NCBI GenBank assembly: GCA_019057385.1
Contig: JAHQJS010000005.1
Location: forward strand, 62,001 to 126,000
DNA from: Candidatus Borrarchaeum weybense
GTDB lineage: Archaea > Asgardarchaeota > Sifarchaeia > Borrarchaeales > Borrarchaeaceae
Length of the DNA: 64,000 nt
Reading direction: 5' to 3'
Made by a program: the position numbers and the translations under genes. The notes beneath the pieces were generated by a model. It was not told the origin of the DNA and did no database searches. It saw only the letters and a program-made list of their open reading frames with translations. The stretch's first letter is position 1. Each line of letters opens with the position of its first letter. This document shows, in pieces, positions 52,090-59,033 of the stretch.

Positions 52090-52323
52090 ATGAGCATTAT
52101 CATCAACACCAAATACACAAACAACAAACCCTATTATTACGTGTATGTAGTCTATGGTGAAGGCAATAAAGAAACCCATTACATTGGTAGTGCAAAAAAC
52201 CCAATATCATATGAAAAAGCATTGTATAAAGTCAAAGAGATCCTTAAACAAGAAATGCAGAAGAAACTTCACCATGCGGAAACACGAGCCGAGAACTTAA
52301 AGAATGAATACCTTTCTAAATAG
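52090..52323 (+). CDS. Small protein of viral or plasmid look, unknown
   Basis: A 77-residue protein starting at ATG 52090; a longer frame from 52054 is less likely because of the promoter there. SIIINTKYTNNKPYYYVYVV forms strands, the middle reads YGEGNKETHYIGSAKNPISY, and the rest is helical and basic (KALYKVKEILKQEMQKKLHH). Small, Tyr-rich, lysine-rich proteins of this kind occur in archaeal mobile elements. Inverted repeats lie on both sides. Function unknown. Confidence 0.5.
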   Translation: MSIIINTKYTNNKPYYYVYVVYGEGNKETHYIGSAKNPISYEKALYKVKEILKQEMQKKLHHAETRAENLKNEYLSK

Positions 52324-52342
52324 GTTAAATATATCTAACCTA
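52321..52342. terminator. Inverted repeat after the small gene
   Basis: TAGGTTA and TAACCTA separated by eight bases overlap the stop codon of the small gene and resemble the inverted repeat before it. It may be a terminator or the second site of the same regulator. Confidence 0.4.
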
Positions 52343-52384
52343 TATATGCTGCGTTTTTCTATTGTTATGTTTTCTATAATAGAT

Positions 52385-52969
52385 TCATACTATTTTGACT
52401 GTTCTAAATGCTTTTCTCATTGACTTAATGCTTTTCCGCGCGATTGATTCAGGATAGAATCCTAGAACCGCCTGATTTAGTGCTTCTAGGGATACTTCTC
52501 CGCTTATTCTGCAGAAAGCACCTAAAATTCCTATGTAATTATTACCGCCATAATTTTGATTTGTTAGGCTTTCATCTATTTCATTCATTGAAACTTTGTC
52601 AACATCTACTGTTGCTGTGGAGAATCCTATGCCGAAGAGTTCTATTAACTCGTATGGGGAATATGATGAATTGACAAGGAGAATGCCTGACCTTTTTAAT
52701 CCCTCTGTAACGTCCAATATTTTCAAAAACGAATCATCCAGTACTATGGTGTAATTTGGGCAGCAGATCTGTGGATAAGTAGATAAAAGTTTCTTGCTAA
52801 TTCGAATGGCAACTTTTAGAATCACTTCTGGTGTTGTGGTTTTAGGTTGAAACACTTGGGAACACTTATTCCTATAAGCTATTGCCTCAGCAAGGATCTC
52901 TGCTAATGTAACTACATTCATGTCTCCTCGACCGATTAAGAGAATTTCTTTGATTTTATAAAATGACAT
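52385..52969 (-). CDS. Divergent PorG-like (2-oxoacid oxidoreductase gamma) protein
   Basis: A 194-residue protein that keeps the shape of the gamma subunit of pyruvate/2-ketoacid ferredoxin oxidoreductases. LLIGRGDMNVVTLAEILAEA replaces the usual G-RGGQGVVT---ILA-A, and YTIVLDDSFLKILDVTEGLK, RSGILLVNSS, ATVDVDKVSM and NYIGILGAFCRISGEVSLEAL follow in order. The glycine-rich cofactor-contact loop has lost its QG. No alpha, beta or delta partner genes are near, so this is an orphan, perhaps with a new role. Confidence 0.65.
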   Translation of the reverse strand: MSFYKIKEILLIGRGDMNVVTLAEILAEAIAYRNKCSQVFQPKTTTPEVILKVAIRISKKLLSTYPQICCPNYTIVLDDSFLKILDVTEGLKRSGILLVNSSYSPYELIELFGIGFSTATVDVDKVSMNEIDESLTNQNYGGNNYIGILGAFCRISGEVSLEALNQAVLGFYPESIARKSIKSMRKAFRTVKIV

Positions 52970-53203
52970 GAGGGTACAACCTTTCTTAGAATAAATTGAA
53001 TCCTGTGTTTTGCTCCTTTTTATCGCATACTTATACTTTGAAATTAAAATTTAGACACTTTTTAATGGATATTTTTGTCTTAAGAACGCAGATTCTAGTA
53101 AAAACATTTGAATAGCGATTTAAAATTAGATCAAATCTTAAAACTTTTTAAGTAATAATAATTGACTTTGTAAATAGCAAATTTTTTCATGGAGGAAAAA
53201 TTT

Positions 53204-53608
53204 ATGCAATTCTCTCAGTTCTCTATAGCATTCCTGATTGACTTTATTGTGTTTGTAGCTATTGTGGCAGTTTCTGTAGCCATAACGTGCTGGCTTTGGG
53301 GCTATTCGAGATACAAATTTGCTTGGGGGTCAAGTATCGTTACTGGAATTGTAGCCGCTGTCGTATGGATTATATTTAGAATGTTACCGCTCGGTCGTTA
53401 TACCTTGGCTATTGCATTTGTTGCAGTCTTTGTAGTGATTCTTCTTGCACTTCGTCACTTTTGGCCTAAATTTTCTGAATGGCCAACAGCGTTTCTCGGT
53501 ACGCTGGTTTGTATCGTTATAGTCATTGTCATTTGGCTGGTAATTTCATTTATCATTGCGGGGCTGGGTTTGATAGCAGGATATCTGCCCCCACTGAGTA
53601 TATTCTAA
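53204..53608 (+). CDS. Membrane protein, four helices
   Basis: A 134-residue protein with four hydrophobic segments (about 10-32, 42-63, 66-85, 93-120 of the ATG 53204 frame). GGAGG lies eight bases upstream of that ATG, whereas the first ATG at 53189 would have the site inside the gene. Short charged loops (RYKFAWGSS, RHFWPKFSEWPT). No family recognised. It belongs to a run of small membrane proteins. Confidence 0.65.
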   Translation: MQFSQFSIAFLIDFIVFVAIVAVSVAITCWLWGYSRYKFAWGSSIVTGIVAAVVWIIFRMLPLGRYTLAIAFVAVFVVILLALRHFWPKFSEWPTAFLGTLVCIVIVIVIWLVISFIIAGLGLIAGYLPPLSIF

Positions 53609-53774
53609 CACCAGAATCTAAAAAATTCTTTTCTTTTTTTTTAAGACGGTCATATGAGTTTTTTGAGAAGCTAAAATGAACTAAGAGATAATAAAATTCA
53701 AGACAACGAATGAAGAGCTGAAATAGATTATTATAAAAAAAAGGCGAAAAAGAGAAAAAATGGATCGGGATAGA

Positions 53775-54098
53775 CTATGTAACTTGTGCAATTATTGCAA
53801 GAATAGCGCCTATTATAACGAGTAATCCCCCGAGACCAAGCACAATTATACCAAAGATTAGGGCAAGTATTATGTATACCCACTCATCTAACTGATCTGC
53901 AACGCGGAGAACAATAATTATTATTCCGATAATTATTGATATAGCCGCTGCAATTAAGCCACCAAGAGCACCTAGCGAACTTGGAACACCAAGTCCGATT
54001 CCCACGAAACTCAACGCTCCTTGGACAATCATAAGGATTGCACCGACAATCACTAGTATCCATGCCGCTAATAAAATACCACCAGACGGTCTAGCCAT
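53775..54098 (-). CDS. Small membrane protein, four helices
   Basis: A 107-residue very hydrophobic protein: AAWILVIVGAILMIVQGALS, AAISIIIGIIIIVLRV, VYIILALIFGIIVLGLGG and LLVIIGAILAIIAQVT, with a single short charged loop (ADQLDEW). This resembles small archaeal membrane proteins of unknown function. ATG 54098 follows AATGGTGATTG, where GGTGAT is the ribosome site. Confidence 0.65.
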   Translation of the reverse strand: MARPSGGILLAAWILVIVGAILMIVQGALSFVGIGLGVPSSLGALGGLIAAAISIIIGIIIIVLRVADQLDEWVYIILALIFGIIVLGLGGLLVIIGAILAIIAQVT

Positions 54099-54340
54099 AC
54101 AATCACCATTTCAATATCTTATTTCAGGTTAGGATGAACCCGATTTCCTAGTATATAACTTGTTCGCATTCAAGCTTGTAGAGAACCATGGACTTAAACA
54201 AATATCATAGAAGAAATCAACTTCAAGAGAATCAAATAATAACTATTTGAACACTATCGTTTTCTAGATCGAATAAGTGCCAATAACAAAGAATAAGGAT
54301 TCTCTAAAATTATATAGAAAAAAAGGAAAAAATAATAGGA

Positions 54341-55705
54341 TTATACTTTTGGCAAGATTTCGAGCGATTTATCGATTTGTTCCTGTGGCATTTCATAGTC
54401 AACAAGGTTTCCAGCGAGATATTCTTCATATCCTTTTAAATCAAAATGACCGTGTCCGCTGTAATTAAAAGCAATCACTTTTTCTTCACCAGTTTTTTTA
54501 CATTTTTGTGCTTCTTTGATCACTGCAACGATAGCATGATTGGTTTCTGGCGCTGGAACGATCCCTTCTGTCTTTGCAAAGATCACTCCTGCTTCAAAGG
54601 TTTCTATTTGATGGTATGCAACGGACTCCAAGATACCTTCTTTTTGCAGTAGACATAAACTGGGGGCGTCTCCGTGGTATCTTAATCCTCCAGAATGAAT
54701 TGGTGGTGGGACAAACTCGTGCCCAAGAGTGTACATTTTCACTATAGGAGCTAACTTACCAGTATCTCCGTAATCGTAGGCATAAGGTGCTCTTGTCAAT
54801 GTAGGAACCGCCTTCGGCTCAACAGCAATAAATCGGATATCTTTTCCTTTCAATTTGTCTGGAACAAACGGATAAAAGAACCCTGCAAAATTACTGCCGC
54901 CTCCAACGCAGCCAAGCATCATATCAGGATATTCCCCAATCTCTTCAAACTGTTTTTTAACCTCCTGACCTACAATTGTTTGATGTAGCAGGACGTGATT
55001 GAGCACGCTTCCTAGACTGTACTTAATTTTATCGTCGTTTAGAGCATCCTCCACAGCTTCAGATATTGCTAAACCAAGGCTTCCAGGATGGTCAGGATTT
55101 TCCTTTAAAACACTTCGTCCGACCTCTGTATTATTAGACGGACTTCGGAAAACTTCGCTGCCATAAGTCTGCATTAATACGCGTCTATACGGTTTCTGGT
55201 CGTAACTGACACCAACCATATATACACGGCATTTTATGTCAAAAAGGGCACATGCGAGGGAGAGCGCACTTCCCCATTGACCTGCACCTGTTTCAGTTGT
55301 AATTTGTTCTACACCTTCTTTCATTGCAAAATACGCTTGGGCGATAGCTGTGTTGGGCTTATGACTTCCCGTAGGGCTGAGATCCTCTCGCTTATAGTAG
55401 ATCTTAGCTGGCGTATCCAAATACTCCTCAAGCCGTTTTGCCCGATATAGTGGGCTTGGTCTACCTAATCGCCTGTAAGCCTCTTGTAACTCTTCAGGAA
55501 TAGGAATGTATCTTTCTGGGGACATCTCCTGTTGTAGAAGTGCAACAGGGAACAAAGGCATTAAATCAGGAGGACCACAAGGTTCTTTCGTTACAGGGTG
55601 TAACGGAGGAGGGAGAGGGGCTGGTAGGTCGGCTAATACATTATACCATTGAGTTGGTAACTCATCAAGGTTTAAGACAACTTTTACACCATCATACATT
55701 TTCAA
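54341..55705 (-). CDS. trpB2: Tryptophan synthase beta-like enzyme (TrpB2)
   Basis: A 454-residue PLP enzyme of the TrpB2 branch, which makes tryptophan from indole and serine without needing TrpA. The N-terminal stretch [20 protein letters not shown] is specific for TrpB2. Lys in [14 protein letters not shown] binds [21 protein letters not shown] and [18 protein letters not shown] hold the phosphate, and [20 protein letters not shown] residues end the site. No other trp genes are near, as is common for this paralogue. Confidence 0.92.
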   Translation of the reverse strand: MKMYDGVKVVLNLDELPTQWYNVLADLPAPLPPPLHPVTKEPCGPPDLMPLFPVALLQQEMSPERYIPIPEELQEAYRRLGRPSPLYRAKRLEEYLDTPAKIYYKREDLSPTGSHKPNTAIAQAYFAMKEGVEQITTETGAGQWGSALSLACALFDIKCRVYMVGVSYDQKPYRRVLMQTYGSEVFRSPSNNTEVGRSVLKENPDHPGSLGLAISEAVEDALNDDKIKYSLGSVLNHVLLHQTIVGQEVKKQFEEIGEYPDMMLGCVGGGSNFAGFFYPFVPDKLKGKDIRFIAVEPKAVPTLTRAPYAYDYGDTGKLAPIVKMYTLGHEFVPPPIHSGGLRYHGDAPSLCLLQKEGILESVAYHQIETFEAGVIFAKTEGIVPAPETNHAIVAVIKEAQKCKKTGEEKVIAFNYSGHGHFDLKGYEEYLAGNLVDYEMPQEQIDKSLEILPKV

Positions 55706-55952
55706 TCACCTCAAATTTTTTAGATTTCTATTTTTATTTTTCAAAAAAGTTGGAAACGAGGGGGTATCAATAGCTGTTGAAATAGTGGGCTACTGCCACC
55801 GCCAAGAATGCCAGGGATGCCAAGAAAAGTTTGAAAAGCTCAAAGCTAAGTCAATTAAAAATTCAGGAGTAAAATCTGTTGGAGTTTTATAAAAACCTTT
55901 TTCCGGGCAGGGTGGTTTAGCTTCAAGACTGAGAGAAAAGAAAAGACATTTT

Positions 55953-55988
55953 GTTAAAGCAAATCCCATTGGCGCAATCAAACCACCT
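55953..55988 (-). repeat. Short repeat d, copy 1
   Basis: GTTAAAGCAAATCCCATTGG followed by CGCAATCAAACCACC, similar to 57673-57709. In both cases it lies on the TrpB2-side flank of a large repeat copy (A and C), so it is probably part of the same duplicated unit. Confidence 0.65.
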
Positions 55989-56039
55989 AATCTGCCTATT
56001 TCTTTAGGCTTGTTATTTAAATCTTTCTCTGTTTTATTA

Positions 56040-56182
56040 CATTTTTCGTCCCCTGCGAGTCATCCATTCCCAACAATTGAGGCGTCGGACCTCTGAATTG
56101 GTTCAGTCTCATGCACAAGAACGTGTCCCACGTGATATACGAGGAACATACCGCCTTGTAACTCATGTATTCTCTTTCAAAG
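56040..56182 (-). repeat. Repeat copy C (~143 bp) of the system
   Basis: Longest repeat together with copy B, differing at only about ten positions. It holds, in minus orientation, ACGTG-GGA-CACGT, GTGCATGAGACTGAACC and the hairpin-forming GAGGTCCGACGCCTC. A TATA box GTTTATATAG lies about 10 bases upstream of its 5' edge, so it could be transcribed by itself. No gene is recognised in it, but a short open frame runs through. Confidence 0.8.
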
Positions 56183-56195
56183 ATTCTATATAAAC
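56183..56195 (-). promoter_or_regulatory. TATA box of repeat copy C
   Basis: On the minus strand GTTTATATAG stands just upstream of repeat C. The expected transcription start falls inside the first bases of the repeat. Confidence 0.5.
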
Positions 56196-56530
56196 ACCGC
56201 GATTCTGCTAAACCAACTTTTTCTTACCACTTTTCGATCCTGAAAGCAAAGCAGAGCTGAGTTTTCTACAGCTTATTTTTATCCCTCATTAAGTTGCTTC
56301 CTGAAAAAACGAATTTTTACTGCCACTCCTCTCGAAAACAATTTAACGTTGTCACTTCTGTCGATTTTGCATCGCTCCCCACCTTGAAGATTTCTTCCTG
56401 TTCGTCAAATTTAACTCATGATGTTCCGCTAGGAGCCGATACAAGTTGTAACGTGGCAATAAAAAGTTGCATTCGAGGCAACAAAATGTTGTTTTAACAG
56501 ATTCAATACAATGATCCATTCTTGTCATGT

Positions 56531-57343
56531 TCACAAACCACTATTCAAGTCGTCAAGATAGAGATTTACCATTAATAAGAGATGATTTTTCAAAGACGAA
56601 AACCCAAATTTTAACGCTTCGTTGATCTTATCAAGTGCTTGACATTTTCGAATAAAAGTATAAAGGGCATACGGGGAATATTGGCACTTTTCTATCTCTC
56701 TTTTTAATGCATCGAAATTTATCTTTTCTAGTTCAGTCACACGATAACGCGTGAACGCAGACCATCTAAATTTTCGAGAAATCATTGCAGAAAGTCTATC
56801 ATAATACTGAAGAAGAGGGAGAAGAGGCAATTCAGCCTCATCTGTATCATAGTTGTGGTGATTTTCCACAAACTTACGGACTTCTTCATCAAGTATATTA
56901 ACTTCAGAGTAGATTTTGCTCTGATGTCGATTAGTGTGTACGAAATCATGTAGTAACATAGCTATAACTAATGTTTCTTGCACGTTGGAGAGTTTAGGGA
57001 GTTTTTTACGGATCTTAATTGTTCTTGAAATATAGAGCGGATTTTTTTTGAGTTTACTAACAGAAGTCCATAAGATTTGCCCCATCCCTTCACATGTATA
57101 ACTCCCAACACTGTCAATGGCGAGCGCTTCTTCAAGTTTATATTCTGGAACGATGAACTCAACATTTCCATACCATGCCCTAAAGGTCATAGGCGCACGT
57201 CTTTGCCCTACAGTCAATTTTCCGAATACCCTAGGACGACCATTTATGGTCATCGCTCCAATATCGGCAATTCCAAAATGCCTGCGCCTTGAAACGATAG
57301 GAGTTTTTGTATAACCCATTAATTTAAAGTATTTTTGTGACAT
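56531..57343 (-). CDS. RAMP domain fused to an HD-like domain (module 2)
   Basis: A 270-residue paralogue of the protein at 19453. Residues 1-105 are RAMP-like with the Gly loop VGSYTCEGMGQILW at 79-92. The helical rest has LLHDF (H132, D133), T-x-x-H-QSKIY, NHH at 161-163 and YYDRLSAMISRK (D182), the set of residues seen in the HD nuclease part of Cas10 and Cas3. The ATG follows AGAGGGGATT, also found before the helicase-Cas1 gene. It lies between repeat copies B and C, not overlapping the Cas7-like gene as in module 1. Confidence 0.75.
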   Translation of the reverse strand: MSQKYFKLMGYTKTPIVSRRRHFGIADIGAMTINGRPRVFGKLTVGQRRAPMTFRAWYGNVEFIVPEYKLEEALAIDSVGSYTCEGMGQILWTSVSKLKKNPLYISRTIKIRKKLPKLSNVQETLVIAMLLHDFVHTNRHQSKIYSEVNILDEEVRKFVENHHNYDTDEAELPLLPLLQYYDRLSAMISRKFRWSAFTRYRVTELEKINFDALKREIEKCQYSPYALYTFIRKCQALDKINEALKFGFSSLKNHLLLMVNLYLDDLNSGL

Positions 57344-57365
57344 TTAATCCCCTCTTTTTAGGTCT

Positions 57366-57396
57366 TATCTCCTCTTGAAACAAAAGAGAGGAGATA
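57366..57396 (-). promoter_or_regulatory. Leader hairpin of the RAMP-HD gene
   Basis: TATCTCCTCT and AGAGGAGATA form a perfect ten-base inverted repeat with an 11-base loop, 23 bases before the RAMP-HD start and after its promoter, so it should be in the mRNA leader. It may control translation. Confidence 0.5.
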
Positions 57397-57399
57397 CAA

Positions 57400-57445
57400 A
57401 CCTTGCCAAAGTAAACGCTTTTGCAACTTTTATTAGTAAAGTGGG
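57400..57445 (-). promoter_or_regulatory. Shared upstream element of RAMP-HD gene
   Basis: About 46 bases nearly identical to 58729-58775 in front of the Cas7-like gene. The minus strand reads ACTAATAAAAGTTG, then AAAAGCGTTTAC, then AAGGTTTGTAT as the TATA region. It gives the gene its own promoter, coregulated with the Cas7-like one. Confidence 0.6.
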
Positions 57446-57450
57446 TATGA

Positions 57451-57594
57451 CATTTATCGTTCCTTGCGAGTCATCCTTCCCCAACAATTGAGGCGTCGGA
57501 CCTCTAAATTGGTTCAGTCTCATGCACAAGAACGTGTCCCACGTGATATACGAGGAACATACCGCCTTGTAACTCATGCATTCTCTTCCAAAGA
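57451..57594 (-). repeat. Repeat copy B (~144 bp) of the system
   Basis: Near-identical to copy C across its full length. A TATA-like ACTATATTAATAAT lies upstream on the minus strand. The 75 bases around GTATATCACGTGGGACACG are the same in both; differences gather near the 3' end. Confidence 0.8.
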
Positions 57595-57638
57595 GATACT
57601 ATTATTAATATAGTACACGTACAGGCGTCAAGAAGGAA

Positions 57639-57657
57639 GGAGAGGATTAACCTCTCC
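57639..57657. other. Perfect hairpin between repeat copies
   Basis: GGAGAGG and CCTCTCC flank a five-base loop. It lies after repeat A and repeat d on the minus strand and might end that transcript. Confidence 0.4.
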
Positions 57658-57672
57658 CTAAAGTAGGACGGT

Positions 57673-57709
57673 GTTAAAGCAACATCCGTTGGCGCAATCA
57701 AAACCGCCT
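57673..57709 (-). repeat. Short repeat d, copy 2
   Basis: GTTAAAGCAACATCCGTTGG followed by CGCAATCAAAACCGCC. It is the partner of 55953-55988. The spacing to the large repeat differs (13 bases here, 50 there). Confidence 0.65.
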
Positions 57710-57721
57710 GTATTTTGATGA

Positions 57722-57806
57722 CATTTTTCGTCCCCTGCGAGTCATCCTTCCCCAACAATTGAGGCGTCGGACCTCTAAATTGGTTCAGTCTCATGCACAT
57801 GAACGT
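57722..57806 (-). repeat. Repeat copy A (~85 bp, conserved core only)
   Basis: Shares the core of copies B and C from GGGACGAAAAATG to ACGTTCATGTGCATGAG but its 5' third is different. In place of the ACGTG-GGA-CACGT hairpin it has a longer one, TATCACT and AGTGATA at 57806-57829. This exchange of one hairpin for another at the same place suggests RNA structure is under selection. Confidence 0.75.
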
Positions 57807-57868
57807 ATCACTCACAAAAGTAAGTGATAGTCCGTTATGAGATGAGAAAAAAGAATGAGATGGAGTTA

Positions 57869-58687
57869 TCATGCAGTCACCGTTTCTTCGTTTTGTTCGT
57901 TTTGTTCGCTAAAATTCAAAGAATCCCTCCAATCCTCGATATTACTGAGAGAGATAGGTTTTTCAGTTGCTTTTTCGACAATTTTATAATTTCCTTTGTT
58001 ATCTTCCGCGACATTGCGAGTAGTTTCGATCTTCTGGAGGTCGAAATTGAAAATCGTGACGCGACCATAACCACTCGCTCGTCCTGCGCCCAGAATCTCA
58101 ACATATAATAGCGATTCCATGAGAAACTTGATTTCTGTATTCGTTAATTTGGTCACATCAATGTAAAAACTGAAATAGCCGCTGAAATAACTCTCCCTAA
58201 AATCTTGGATAGCTATACCATCATAGGTGAGCGCAATTCTGTTTTCACTAGCGATATGGACTTTTTGGACTGGAACTTCAGTTAAGTATTCTTTATGTTT
58301 GATTGAGGCAATAGGATCTGCTAACACATTAATAGAAGATTTCTCGCCAAATGCACCAAAGATTTTTCGCAGAATGCAGGGAGGATCACATGTACCAAGT
58401 GCATGAAAACCAGAAGGGATGAGTCCAGTGCCATCTTTGAATGTCTCCTTTTCACTGGTATGACATACCTCGATACCGCACTCCTGAGCGAGCGCCATAC
58501 AGGCATGTCTTAGCATCCCTCGAATACCTTTGATATAATAGAATTTAGTGTTGAAGGTTTTGTCTCCATTCACATACGGAAGTTCTCCTAACAAAAGCAT
58601 GGTCGAATTTTTTTGAATCGAGGCATTAAGAGGCTTAGCAATAGGGGTAAAAGCATGAACCACTAACTGTTTTTTGATTTTTCTCAT
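57869..58687 (-). CDS. Cas7-like RAMP protein (module 2)
   Basis: A 272-residue paralogue of the protein at 18630 (Cas7/Csf2/Csm3-like). YIKGIRGMLRHACM at 51-64 is the basic helix, C100 and C104 lead into IFGAFGEK, and the C-terminal Gly loop ILGAGRASGYGRVTIF is at 198-213. Shared words with module 1 include GIEVCHTSEK, PVQKVHIASENR and ESYFSGYFSF. The last 45 residues are polar and Asn/Glu-rich. Own promoter TATATAGG near 58720. The likely role is binding a guide RNA along its length. Confidence 0.78.
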   Translation of the reverse strand: MRKIKKQLVVHAFTPIAKPLNASIQKNSTMLLLGELPYVNGDKTFNTKFYYIKGIRGMLRHACMALAQECGIEVCHTSEKETFKDGTGLIPSGFHALGTCDPPCILRKIFGAFGEKSSINVLADPIASIKHKEYLTEVPVQKVHIASENRIALTYDGIAIQDFRESYFSGYFSFYIDVTKLTNTEIKFLMESLLYVEILGAGRASGYGRVTIFNFDLQKIETTRNVAEDNKGNYKIVEKATEKPISLSNIEDWRDSLNFSEQNEQNEETVTA

Positions 58688-59033
58688 GTTTCTAACCTCA
58701 ATTATAGTTAGTACAAGTACCTATATAAACCTTGCTCAAAATAAACACTTTTCCAACTTTTATTAGTAAATTGGGGAATTAATTGACTTCCTTCTGAGAA
58801 AATAAGTATTTTAAACGGCTTTTAGCAAAAAAATCATTAAAAAAGTAGAACCCCCTTTATAAATAACAACGTATTGAGACGATTTGTATTATTGTCTTTT
58901 TAAAAGAATAGTTGAACAATTTAACAAAATGAAACATTCTTGAAGATTCAAAAGGAATAAATTTATGGTCTCAACTGAACTAACACACGTTTTTAAAAGA
59001 ATATGTATACTATAACTGATTCTTAATTAAGTA
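58688..59033. other. Intergenic region with promoter of the Cas7-like gene
   Basis: Nearest the gene lies TATA box TTTATATAGG (58718-58728, minus strand), then the element 58729-58775 shared with the RAMP-HD gene. The rest is AT-rich and silent. Confidence 0.5.
58729..58775 (-). promoter_or_regulatory. Shared upstream element of the Cas7-like gene
   Basis: Nearly the same 46 bases as at 57400-57445: minus strand ACTAATAAAAGTTG, then AAAAGTGTTTATTTT, next to the TATA box. The same regulator should act at both genes. Confidence 0.6.

Larger units (their letters stand above)
55706..56530. other. Long noncoding region with repeat copy C
   Basis: 825 bases between TrpB2 and the RAMP-HD gene. Holds the short repeat 55953-55988, repeat copy C at 56040-56182 and a minus-strand TATA box (GTTTATATAG) at about 56183-56195. 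A second TATA-like GTTTTTATAAAAC occurs near 55885. Only shadow frames are seen. It is the downstream flank of the CRISPR-derived system. Confidence 0.5.
57344..57868. other. 525-base spacer with two repeat copies
   Basis: Separates the RAMP-HD gene from the Cas7-like gene. It holds repeat copy B (57451-57594), copy A (57722-57806), short repeat d (57673-57709), the promoter element 57400-57445 and three hairpins. No supported gene. Confidence 0.6.

Noticed and set aside
55540..55981. Short frames next to trpB2
   Set aside because: No start signals or protein-like composition; part is the trpB2 leader and the rest is the repeat flank.
56040..57806. The repeats as an ordinary CRISPR array
   Set aside because: Only three copies, 85-145 bp long, at uneven distances of up to 1.3 kb with a gene between them; CRISPR repeats are 23-50 bp with regular spacers.
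57504..57872. A 122-residue minus-strand frame across the repeats
   Set aside because: It passes through two repeat copies in different frames and has no ribosome site; only the short shared part inside each repeat is worth testing.
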